A stretch of 64,000 nt of DNA from Turnera subulata (lineage: Eukaryota > Streptophyta > Magnoliopsida > Malpighiales > Passifloraceae): contig JAKUCV010000182.1 of the NCBI GenBank assembly GCA_028386065.3, positions 81,605 to 145,604 of the forward strand, in the 5' to 3' direction. The notes under the pieces are model-generated. The model saw nothing but the letters and a program-made list of their open reading frames with translations. It searched no databases and was not told the origin of the DNA. Shown in pieces: positions 11,892-21,186 of this stretch. The stretch's first letter is position 1. Each line of letters starts with the position of its first letter. A program made the translations under genes and the position numbers.

Positions 11892-12351
11892 AACATCGAT
11901 GTTTTCACTTTAAACATCGATGTTTTAGCCAGCAATTTTAAATTATTGCTCCAACGGCTAGTAGAACATCGATGTTTGTCTTCGGAACATCGATGTTTTC
12001 ATTACAACATCGATGTTCTCTAAACCAACATCGATGTTTTTTGGCTTCGCAAAAATATGATGAAAAAGGGTCTATGCCAGAACATCGATGTTGTAAAATG
12101 AAACATCGATGTTTTGTGAAACATCGATGTTCAATTTTCCAACATCGATGTTTTTTTGGCTTCGGCAAAATTTTGGAAAACCTTGAAGAAATCACAACAT
12201 CGATGTTTTAATTACAACATCGATGTTTTGACCAACGGTCACAAGAACATCGATGTTTTATAATCCAACATCGATGTTTTAGAGCTACTGCCAATATTTT
12301 GAAAAACTTGAAAAACAGAACATCGATGTTTGCTTTCAGAACATCGATGTT
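11892..12351. repeat. Array of 16 perfect AACATCGATGTT palindromes
   Basis: Starts are 11892, 11913, 11965, 11986, 12006, 12027, 12081, 12102, 12120, 12141, 12196, 12216, 12246, 12267, 12319 and 12340. Ten of fifteen intervals are 20 or 21 bp; the others are 18, 30 and 52-55 bp. The longer spacers are themselves related (GGCTTCGCAAAA, TTGGAAAACCTTGAAG, CCAACGG). Every 12-mer is intact while the spacers have diverged. The array lies in the LTR, which suggests cis-regulatory or protein-binding sites. Confidence 0.9.
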
Positions 12352-12654
12352 TTGGACTAAAAACACATCTTTATGTTTGAAATCATGCTAATGAATTGTA
12401 TGATTGAAATGTGTTTTGTTTGAGCCAATGCCTAAGAGAAGTTGAGTGTTTTACCTTGTACAAATGGGTCCTAACTTCTCTTGCTCTTCTTTGCACTTCA
12501 ACTCTTGATCATATCTTCACTTGAATTCTTGACCACTTTGGTTGAGTACTTGTTTGCTTGATTTCTTTTTGCTTCATCTTGGTTATGATCTTGGTTTGTC
12601 ATTTATCAAAACCTGTAATGAATGAACCATGAGGACATAGGTTCTAACAATCTC

Positions 12655-13442
12655 AATAGGCTTAAGACAAAAGCTTCAGGCTTTATTTTCTTAGCAATGC
12701 ATATTGCACTTCAACCAGGGTACTCCAGGACCAATCTAATAGCACGGTATTTGGAAGCTTCTTCGGGAGTTCCAATCATAAGTTTATCCATACTCAAAAT
12801 GATTTAAATTATGTAAAGATCAATTCAGTTCTATTTTGTAATTTCCCGGGAATTAGTTGTTTCAGGCAACTTGGATTCTTCAGGGATCTTCATGTATATA
12901 TCATGACTTATAGATCCATAATAATAGGCTGTAATAGCATTCATTAGAAGCATTTCTAATACTTTTCATATACTGCCAGACTTACCAAATAATTGCATCC
13001 ACCACTGGGGAGCATATCTCCTCATAATGAATATCTGGTCGTTTGGGTAAAAACTTTGTGCCACAAACCGTGCATTATATCTTATTATTTATTTCTTTCT
13101 GCACAAATACCCTTTTATGACCAATTGAATTTTACACCTTATGGTGTACGGACTACAGGCCCGGAAATTTCTCGCTTCATGCGAGTCTAACACAGCCTTT
13201 AATCATGTGTCTCTATTTTGGCCAATCATACTGCGCCTACATTCGCCAAATGTAGGTTCATGATCGTCATTTTATTTAGCGCTATATTATAAATAAAACA
13301 AATATTCTGTCGACGGTTATTTCACGTCGGTTCCATCTTATTCCTGACACTGTAATTGTGATCTCATCATTTTCAATTTATTTCAGGTACCTGAGTTACT
13401 TCTGGAACTTTATTAATTGTGTCAGGGACCTCTTCTGGAGGA
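12655..13442 (-). pseudogene. Copia A RT/RNase H remnant
   Basis: Minus-strand reading recovers scattered copia RT motifs: a GPVVRTP-like start (around 13150-13200), a YNARFVAQ block and an IGTPEEASKYRAI block near 12770, with stops and frame changes throughout. It aligns in order with copia B 36640-37400. The 10.7-kb Tekay element interrupts it on the right. Confidence 0.75.
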
Positions 13443-13447
13443 TTTTT

Positions 13448-16436
13448 TGAAATGCCCCGATCCGTATTTACCGTTTTACACAGTAAACACGTGGGACCAC
13501 ATACTATTACCACAACCACAGCGGTAAATAACACAACCAACAGATTTAATACATTAAAAGTACATAATACATCAACCTTACTTGTCCCGGTAGGGGAACA
13601 TTATTACAACAAGCATCAATCCACAGAGTTATTCAGTGCAAGCAGCGGAAGTCTTAATACAACACAACAATAAACAACAGAATAAACATAATGCAACGCA
13701 AGATGGATCCGGGCCTGGCAGAGGGTGCGCCACAGCTTGCCTCGAACGTACCTGAGCTACGCACAATCAAACTACGCGACCAGGTCACGCAGGCGAGGGG
13801 TGAGTCCGAAGTGCTCACCGGGTAAAATCCATAAGCAATTATACATATACAACAACCGTGAATAATCCAAGTCACATCAACAACAATTACTAAGCATCAC
13901 GCAAACCTTAAATAACACACTCTGTGATTCTAGACACGCTATACCAATTTTATTATCAGGGCCCCTATCACTAGTTAAATGATGGCCGTCGCCTGGTAGT
14001 CAAGCTAGCTAGCCCGTGGACCCCGCCCTGGTACCTCCACGTATAACTGGCACAGACAGGGAGCAGACCCCAAGCACACTTTCCCCCAGCGCCTAAAATA
14101 AAAACTGGTACAGACAGGGAGCGGACCCCATGCACACTCTCCCCCAGCACCATAAAAATAAGACTACCATCTGGCTATTCCAACATTTAACTGTGAATAC
14201 TAGATGTCTAAGTGTGACCAAATTTTATTATTCCTAGCTACTTAGTTTCTATTATCCTCCACTCTTCCATTATCCCGAGCAGGCTCACAGCCTCTCCGCT
14301 CGTCTGGATAATACAAACTCAATTAACCGGTACCCTCGGTACTCTACTCCCACAATTTCACAGCCAACAACAACAACAATAATAATCTTCTAGTACCAAC
14401 ATTTCTAACATTATCAATAACATCAACAGTAGCATCAATTCAACACATCAACGGCAACCAATATCATTTATATTCAATTCACAACAACCATTCACAGCCA
14501 CAAGAATCATTCAAGCATATAACATACAAACAGCAACTTGGCACTACGGCAGTATATAAATAATTACTTATCCTCACCTTAGCCGATTTTCTACTCCTGA
14601 AAGTCCTCGAAATGTTCCGGCTCAGGCTCCTCAGGGTACTGCTCGTTATCAATTCCTATATCAAACAACAATTTATGCACATATAAGATGATATGCAAAT
14701 GCTCGACTAATACTATAACCGCAAAATAATTACTGGACCTACTCGGTATTTCCCCGGGTTATTCCCATTATCATCATCATTCACCATTTATTTACATAGG
14801 CCGGAAATATCCTACTATAATTATATCCGGTTATTATCCCGGTACGTATTTACTTTGATAATACCCTTTCCATTTTTATTTTCCTAAAGTATGTACTTTC
14901 CAAAATATTTGATAAAAAATAATTATTACTCTTTCCAAAGGTACTAGCGATCATAATATAATCTTCCTAGAAATTATTCACTTGTATATATTTCCCGGTA
15001 GTATATTCCACGGTACACTTCCTAAGAGTATTCCTATAGTTTAGCAATTATGATATAATTATCTTATTTTCTTGAAAAGATTATAACTAGATAATTACTT
15101 CATTTATTTCCATATAATATACCATATAATCTTTTCCAAGTATTACTCATTATTATTATTATTTCCTATTTTATTCTTTTTCCAGAATTTTATTTTCTCT
15201 TTTCTTCTTCTTTCTTTCTTTTCTCTTTTTTTTTTCTTTCTCTTTTTTTTTTATTAAACTGGCCAGCCCAAAATAATATGGGCCAACCCAGAACCCAAGG
15301 TATCAGCCCAGGTCAAGCCTAGACCAAGCAGCAGGCCCGAGCCAAGCTTGGCCCAGCACCCGCGCAGCCCAAGACCTTGACCCAAGCCAGCCCACGAGAC
15401 CAAACCCACGGATACGCCGGGTCAACCCGACCCGTGGTCATAATCCGATGTGTGTGCGTGGCGGGACATCACACGCTGCTCACCTTGGGAGTTACAGCGG
15501 CGGCACGGTGACGGACGTGACACGGCGAGGCAGCACATGGGATGCGAGGTGACGAGTCACTGTTGTCGTGGCTCGGCGTCGTCGGCGGTGCAAGGCTGAG
15601 CGAGGCGTCGACGCGGGTAGACGGATCTGCAACGAAGGGAGCGCCGTCGCGAGGGAGGAGGAGAACGCGAGCGGCCGCGCTCGCCGGTGGTGGTGCTGCG
15701 CGCGGTGATGTCGACGGTGTGAGGGCAGCGCGAGATGCGTAAAGGAGGGAAGAGGGAGATGGTGCTGCGTGCGGCGCTTTGGGTGGCCGGCAGTGGAGAA
15801 TGAAGTGATGGTGGTGGCGGCGACAGCCCCCTTCCCTTTTCTTTTTTTTTTTCTTGGCTTTTCTTTTCTTTTCTTTCTGTTCTCTTTTTCTTTCTTCTCT
15901 TCTTGTTTTTTTTTTTGTTATTGTGTTTCTGTTTTTGGTTGAAAAGAAGGGAACTGGGTTGTATATTTTGTTTAAGGACTTGTACTGGAGGTTGAGGTTG
16001 CAGTGTAATTTTGCAGAAGGTGAGCTGGGTGGTTTTGGTGTGTTTTTGCAGGTGGTGAAGAGTACGGCAAAATAAATCATGCAGGGTCACAAGTCACACA
16101 GGAGCAACTCACGGGCACACAGGAGAAGGCGGCTGCATTATGCAGTCGTGTCCCGTCTGGACCAGAAAATATCTATTATACCCCCTTGACTTAATTTCTG
16201 GCCCGATAATTCGAGGATAAACCTGACTTTTCTGAGGATTCCTGGACTCGGAAAATTCCAACTTTGGTCCGTAAAATCCGCAGAAAAATCCCAAACGTGG
16301 GGTAAGGGTCGGTTTCGGATTCTGGTACATAATTTACCCTGAAATAATTACCCAAGATTATTTTTATTTGGTAAATTACTGTACAAAGCGTTTTTACAGT
16401 CCCGGTAAGATGTAAATTTTTACCCGGGCTGTTACA
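13448..16436 (-). repeat. Element C 3' LTR (2,989 bp)
   Basis: Plus strand TGAAATGCCCCGATCC...CCCGGGCTGTTACA. It matches 21187-24172 along its length with sparse substitutions and small indels. It contains a twofold 58-bp subrepeat (14045-14151), long AT-rich blocks, a pyrimidine tract near 15180-15250, a GC-rich island (about 15420-15830) and a second T-rich tract near 15835-15920. Confidence 0.93.
14045..14151. repeat. Twofold subrepeat within Tekay LTRs
   Basis: Two units about 58 bp apart share AACTGG, ACAGACAGGGAGC, GACCCC and CACTCTCCCCCAGC. The same pair is present in the other LTR of this element (near 21784-21890) and in the solo LTR near 60409-60525, so it is an old, retained feature of these LTRs. 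Confidence 0.8.
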
Positions 16437-16449
16437 GTCTACCCCCTTA
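16437..16449 (-). other. Polypurine tract of element C
   Basis: The minus strand reads AAGGGGGTAGAC immediately before the 3' LTR start TGTAACAG. It is the plus-strand DNA priming site expected for an LTR retrotransposon. Confidence 0.75.
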
Positions 16450-16470
16450 AAAGAATTCCGTCCCCGAAAT

Positions 16471-17793
16471 TCACTCCGAATCGGTGAAAAGATGCGGATG
16501 CTGGGACCGCATATGCTCCTCGACTTCCCATGTTGACTCGTTAGCGGAATGCTTACTCCACTTGACTTTTACCATGGGGATGGTACGGTTCCGCAACTGC
16601 CGTACTTCCCGAGCAAGAATCTATTCCGGCACTTTGGTGTAGGTAAGATCTTCTGCCACTTCAACATCTACTGGGGCCATAATATGACTAGGGTCTGATC
16701 GGTATCTCCTCAGCAGGGAGACGGGGAATACATCATGAATGCGTGATAGCTCATCAAGCAAAAACAACCTGTAAGCTAGTGGTCCAATTCTCTCCACAAT
16801 CTCATATGGCCCGACATACCTTGGACTCAGTTTTCCTCTCTTGCCGAACCTGATCACTCCCTTCCAAGGTGCAACTCTGAGAAAAACCTTCTCACCAATG
16901 TTATACTCCACCTCACATTGGTGTTTGTCGGCATAGCTCTTCTGCCGATTTTGAGCAGCTCTCATGCACTGTCTCACCGTCTGGATCTTGTCCACTGTCT
17001 ATTGGACTAACTCTGGTCCAACGATCAACCTCATACCTTCCTCATCCCAACATACCGGACTTCTACACTTCCTTCCATAGAGAGCCTCGAAAGGTGGCAT
17101 ACCAATGCTGGAGTGGTAGCCGTTGTTATATGCAAACTCTGCCAAAGGTAGGTACTTATCCCAACTCCCACTGAAGTTAAGTGCACAAGCTCTAAGCATG
17201 TCCTCCAATGTTTGTATGGTCCTCTCAGACTGTCCATCTGTCTGAGGATGAAAAGCAGTGCTGAAGCTCAACTTGGTTCCCAAAGCAGCTTATAAACTCT
17301 TCCAGAATCGTGATGTGAACCTCGGATCCCTGTCTGAGACTATAGACTTTGGAATCTCGTGTAGTCTCACAATCTCAGCAACATACTTACTCGCCAGTGT
17401 GTCCATGGTATCAGTCTGGCGGATAGGAAGAAAATGAGCAGATTTTGTTAATCGATCGACGATGACCCAAATAGCATCATGTTGCCTCCGAGTCACTTGC
17501 AAACCAACCACAAAATCCATGGTGATCATCTCCCACTTCCACTCCGGTATTGTCAACGATCTCATCTTGCCTGCTGGAGCCTGAAGTTCGGCTTTCACCT
17601 GCTGGCAAGTAATGCATCTAGCGACATACTCTGCCACATCCTTCTTCATGCGAGGCCAACAAAAATGGCTCTTCAGGTTCTGATACATCTTGGTGCTTCC
17701 AGGATGCATTGCATATGGCGTCATATGACTTTCCTCCAGGATCTGACTACGCAAATTACTGACATTGGGTACACATACCCGTTTCCCAATCAT
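16471..17793 (-). pseudogene. Element C integrase and chromodomain
   Basis: The HHCC zinc finger is visible ([10 protein letters not shown] and CITC), then the D,D35E core: Asp in MDFVVGL, Asp in VSDRDPRF, Glu in GQSERTIQTL. A GPY/F module (YVGPYEIVERIGPLAYRL) and, after the stop at 16621, chromodomain text (ILAREVRQLRNRTIP, STWEVEEHMR) close the protein. Stops at 17290, 16999 and 16621 break it. Confidence 0.88.
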
Positions 17794-17844
17794 CAGTGCT
17801 CCATCATCAGCTATATGAAACTTGTCTTCTTTTCCACTCCTTAC

Positions 17845-19143
17845 TCATTCCTTTAGCTTGACCAGGTCGGGATCTTCATCTTGTAACTCCACTATCCATC
17901 CTCTTAGGTTAGACTTGACCCTCATATGTGCCAGTAAGGCTCCTGTATCATCCATTGTCAAATCAACTCCCAACTTCCTTAACTCGATAAGTGAAAACAT
18001 CGAGTAACTAGTGGAGGCATCATCCAGTTGTCTCCGGCTCAAAGCATCAGCTACCACATTAGCCTTCCCTGGGTGATACTCAATAGTACAGTCATAATCA
18101 TTAAGCAACTCAACCCAACGTCTTTGTCGCAGGTTAAACTCCTTCTGAGTCATGATGTACTTAAAGCTTTTGTGGTCGGTGAAGATTCGGCACTTCTCTC
18201 CAAACAAGTAGTGTCTCCAAATCTTTAAAGCCAAGATCACAGCTGCCTTCTCAAGATCATGAGTCAGATAGTTCTTCTCATGAGTCCTTAGCTGTCTAGA
18301 GGCATAAGCAATCACTCGTCCTTCTTGCATCAGCACAGCTCCTAAACCAAGTCCTGATGCGTCACAAAACAACACATACTCCACTCCTGGCTTCGGTACT
18401 GTCAGCACTGGCGCCGTGGTCAGCTTCTTCTTAAGCTCCTCAAAACTCTGTTGGCATTCCGAGCTCCAAACAAAAGCTTGTTCTTTCCTCAATAGCTTAG
18501 TCATGGGACTGGTTAATAAGGAAAAACCTTCTATGAATCTCCGATAATATCCTGCAAGGCCAAGAAAACTCCTAACTTCGGACACGTTCTTAGGAGGCTC
18601 CCACTCCAACACAGCCTTAACTTTAGCAGGATCAACCTTTATTCCATCCCCGCCTACTACATGTCCGAGGAAGGAAACTTCTCTAAGCCAAAATTCACAC
18701 TTGCTGAATTTGGCATACAGTTGCTTCTCCCGTAACCTCTGAAGCACTATCCTCAAATGCTCTTCGTGCTCTTCCTTGCTCTTGGAGTAAATGAGGATAT
18801 CGTCGATGAAGACCACAACGAACTTATCCAAAAACTTGTTCAAGACCAAGTGCATCAAGCACATGAATACTGTCGGTGCATTGGTCAAACCGAAAGGTAC
18901 CACAGTGAATTCATAGTGGCCATACCGTGTGCGAAAAGCTGTCTTCGGTATGTCCTTCTCCGAATTCTTGATTTGGTGATAGCCCGATCTGAGATCAATC
19001 TTCAAAAACACCGTTGCTCCTTGAAGCTGGTCGAAAAGATCATCAATCCTCGGTAACGGGTACTTGTTCTTGATTGTCACCTTGTTGATCTGGCGATAGT
19101 CTACACACATACGCAGACTACCATCCTTCTTCTTCACGAACAA
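17845..19143 (-). pseudogene. Element C reverse transcriptase and RNase H
   Basis: The RT core is intact over 432 residues: [27 protein letters not shown], the catalytic FIDDILIYS and FLGHVV. RNase H follows with [33 protein letters not shown] and DALSRR. It ends at the stop at 17845; the frame continues into integrase. Confidence 0.9.
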
Positions 19144-19155
19144 GACTGGTGCACC

Positions 19156-20445
19156 TCATGGTGAGGTACTAGGTCTAATGAAACCTTTCTCCAATAGTTC
19201 GTCTAGCTGCTTCTTCAGCTCCTGAAGCTTTGTTGGTGCCATCCTGTATGGTGCCATCGAGATAGGTGTAACTCCTGGTACAAGCTCGATGGTGTACTCA
19301 ACCTCTCTGTTGGGTGGCAAACCTGGTAGATCATCTGGAAAAACATCAACAAACTCCCTCACCACTAATACGTCCTCCGGGGTAGGGTCTTGTGTCTCTC
19401 CGCCTGAAATGTGGGTCAGCAATGCGTTTGGACCATGTTGCTTCATTTCATAGCCCTGGGTAGCAGAGATACTACATGTGGTTGTAGCTCTCCCCACTCC
19501 AGACAAAACAATCGACCGATCCTCAGCGGATGTCAACCTTACTTGCTTAGCCCGGAAATCCATCAAGGCTCGATACTTCGACAACCAATCCATGCCTAGG
19601 ATTATATCAAATCCTCCCATGTTCATGACAATGAGTCGAGCAGGAAAGGTTTCGTTCTCGAACACTAACGGCACACCCTTACAAACTCTATCTAGCCTCA
19701 CTATGATGCCTGCAGGTAATCTAACCCTCATCGGTTTTTCTAAGGATATATCTTCACAGTTATGTTGCACAGCATAGGTCTGAGCAATAAAGGAATGTGT
19801 AGCTCCAGGATCAATCAATGTGAATGCAACACTACCATGTACTGTAAAGATACCTGCTATAACTTGAGCAGCATCAGGGTCCTCCTCTGCGGTGATGACG
19901 AAAGCTCTGGGAACTGCTGTGCGCTGGTTGGCTCCGGATTGGGTCCTTGCGGAAGGATTCCCACGACCATGACCTTGTCCTTGTCCTGATGCTCTAGATC
20001 CACCTGGCACACTAGCCACAGAGGCCTGAACTGTCGGTGCCGGTGCAGAGTTACTGACTCTCCCAAGCTTCGGGCATGCATAGCGATAATGTCCCAACTC
20101 GTTGCACTCGAAACATCTAACTGCTGACATAGGACGTCGAAAGCGGTTATCTCTAGAGCTAGTCACTCCAGGTCCACTCCATCCTCCGGTCGAAACTCCG
20201 CAGTTGTTAGTCCAACCACGTCCATAGGTCATCTGCTGATACTGTCCACGTCCCGCTACAGACGTACTAGCGGCAGGTACATATGGCTTCTTGTTCTGAC
20301 TAGGTGGAACCTGCGGTGCACTCCTCTTCCGGCGATACTCCTGCTGATCACGCCAGGTAACTTCGGACTTCTGAGCATCCCTTACCATGTCCTGATAACC
20401 AGCAAAATCCTTGCATCCCATGATAGCTCGGATGTCAGGATGCAA
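19156..20445 (-). pseudogene. Element C zinc knuckle, protease and RT N-terminus
   Basis: A CCHC knuckle (CFECNELGHYRYAC) near 20080-20120 is followed by an aspartic protease with LIDPGATHSFIA near 19800. The catalytic DSG/DTG triad reads DPG, which should disable it. The downstream conserved IILGMDWL block and the RT approach segment (FPDDLPGLPP) are intact. It ends at an in-frame TGA where STSPWGAP would continue into RT. Confidence 0.85.
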
Positions 20446-20451
20446 ACCTCT

Positions 20452-21069
20452 CTAGAAACGTTGGCATCTGGCTTTGGTAGTTGCTACCAGATCTCCAACA
20501 TACAGGGACAGGCGGTCAAACTTCTTCTCATACTCTGTCACAGTCATATTATCCTGACGCAATTCCAGGAATTCGCGTTGCATGCGTTCCTGAAATTCCT
20601 CGGTAATGAACTTGTCCTTAAACATGGCCGTGAACTCAGCCCATGGCATCACCACTGGTTTTGGCAGGTCTCTTGTGGTAGATTCCCACCAGGTTGCTGC
20701 TTCCTCACGGAAAAGAGAAGCGGCATAGTTCGCCCACTGGTCTGTTGTGCACTTAATCTTAAGCATGACCCTGGCGATCTGACGTAACCACTCGTCTGCC
20801 TCTCGAGGATCAGTCGCTCCTGAGAATGGCTCAGCTCCAAGCTCAGATAGCTTGGTGAAAACGGGGTCCTCGACTGGTCACCCAGCTGTCTGTCGGTGAA
20901 GAATCTGGGTCATCATGTGCATCATCTGCAGTGACATCTGGTATGGCATACCCGGTACCCCATCATAGACATGTGGAACTTCCACATAGGCATGCGGTTG
21001 ACCGATTGACACTTGGTCCTCTTCCAAGTGCTGTTGGGCGGCAAGCTGGTGTCCCTCAGCCGGATCCAT
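20452..21069 (-). pseudogene. Element C gag
   Basis: The N-terminal part of the polyprotein. It starts MDPAEGHQL and reads a retrotransposon-gag domain (WANYAASLFREEAATWWES, FKDKFITEEFQERM, MTVTEYEKKFDRL), about residues 65-205. Stop codons at 20878 and 20452 break it. The frame continues into the zinc knuckle. Confidence 0.85.
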
Positions 21070-21168
21070 CTCGTCCTACCTATATGAAGATGTATGTATG
21101 AGTATCATATTTATAACATATGGAGCAGGATATGCACAAACAATCAAACAACAATCAATGACCTACAG

Positions 21169-21186
21169 CCCGCTCCGCTACCAAAA
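21169..21186 (-). other. Primer-binding site of element C
   Basis: Directly inside the 5' LTR the minus strand reads TTTTGGTAGCGGAGCGGG. It resembles the initiator-tRNA-Met site TGGTATCAGAGC used by most plant chromoviruses, with changes; the same TGGTAGCGGAGC occurs after the 5' LTR of copia G. Confidence 0.6.

Larger units (their letters stand above)
9953..12649. mobile_element. LTR retrotransposon or solo LTR with 5-bp target-site duplication, gap inside
   Basis: It begins TGTTAGAA (9953) and ends TTCTAACA (12649), and is flanked on both sides by ATCTC (9948-9952 and 12650-12654). Across those duplications the host copia A sequence is continuous when compared with copia B. The first 315 bp recur identically at 11218-11532, right after a run of N. 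A full LTR copy therefore spans 11218-12649 (1,432 bp), and the left copy is cut by the gap. The contents of the gap, including any coding region and hence the strand, are unknown. The LTR carries a hairpin cluster and a palindrome array. It has no coding potential beyond that. Confidence 0.8.
16471..21069 (-). pseudogene. Element C gag-pol polyprotein, 1,532-codon frame with seven in-frame stops
   Basis: A single minus-strand frame runs from ATG at 21069 to the terminal TGA at 16471-16473, with no frameshift. It is interrupted by stops at 20878-20880, 20452-20454, 19156-19158, 17845-17847, 17290-17292, 16999-17001 and 16621-16623. The order gag, zinc knuckle, protease, RT, RNase H, integrase, chromodomain is that of a Ty3/gypsy chromovirus. 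Several stops fit single C-to-T or G-to-A changes, for example TGG to TGA in the STSPWGAP block at 19156. It cannot yield an intact polyprotein as sequenced, although structure and LTRs are otherwise complete. Confidence 0.93.

Noticed and set aside
11938..12211. Overlapping open frames rich in His-Arg-Cys on both strands
   Set aside because: They are direct translations of the AACATCGATGTT array; the repeat explains them and no start context or domain is present.
11892..12351. CRISPR-like repeat-spacer array
   Set aside because: The units are 12-bp palindromes with irregular, mutually related spacers inside a plant LTR; CRISPR does not occur in this setting.
13443..13447. TTTTT as strong proof of a target-site duplication for the Tekay element
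   Set aside because: It is a homopolymer and weak alone; the better evidence is that copia A text is continuous across the element.
15469..16090. Long Arg/Pro/Ala-rich frames in GC-rich islands (also 23227-23826, 29809-30717, 32059-32730, 62131-63227)
   Set aside because: They overlap on both strands, sit in LTRs or leaders, recur in LTR pairs and contain no domain; base composition explains their openness.
16471..21069. Endogenous pararetrovirus (caulimovirid)
   Set aside because: Integrase with HHCC and D,D35E, a chromodomain and flanking LTRs show a Ty3/gypsy chromovirus.
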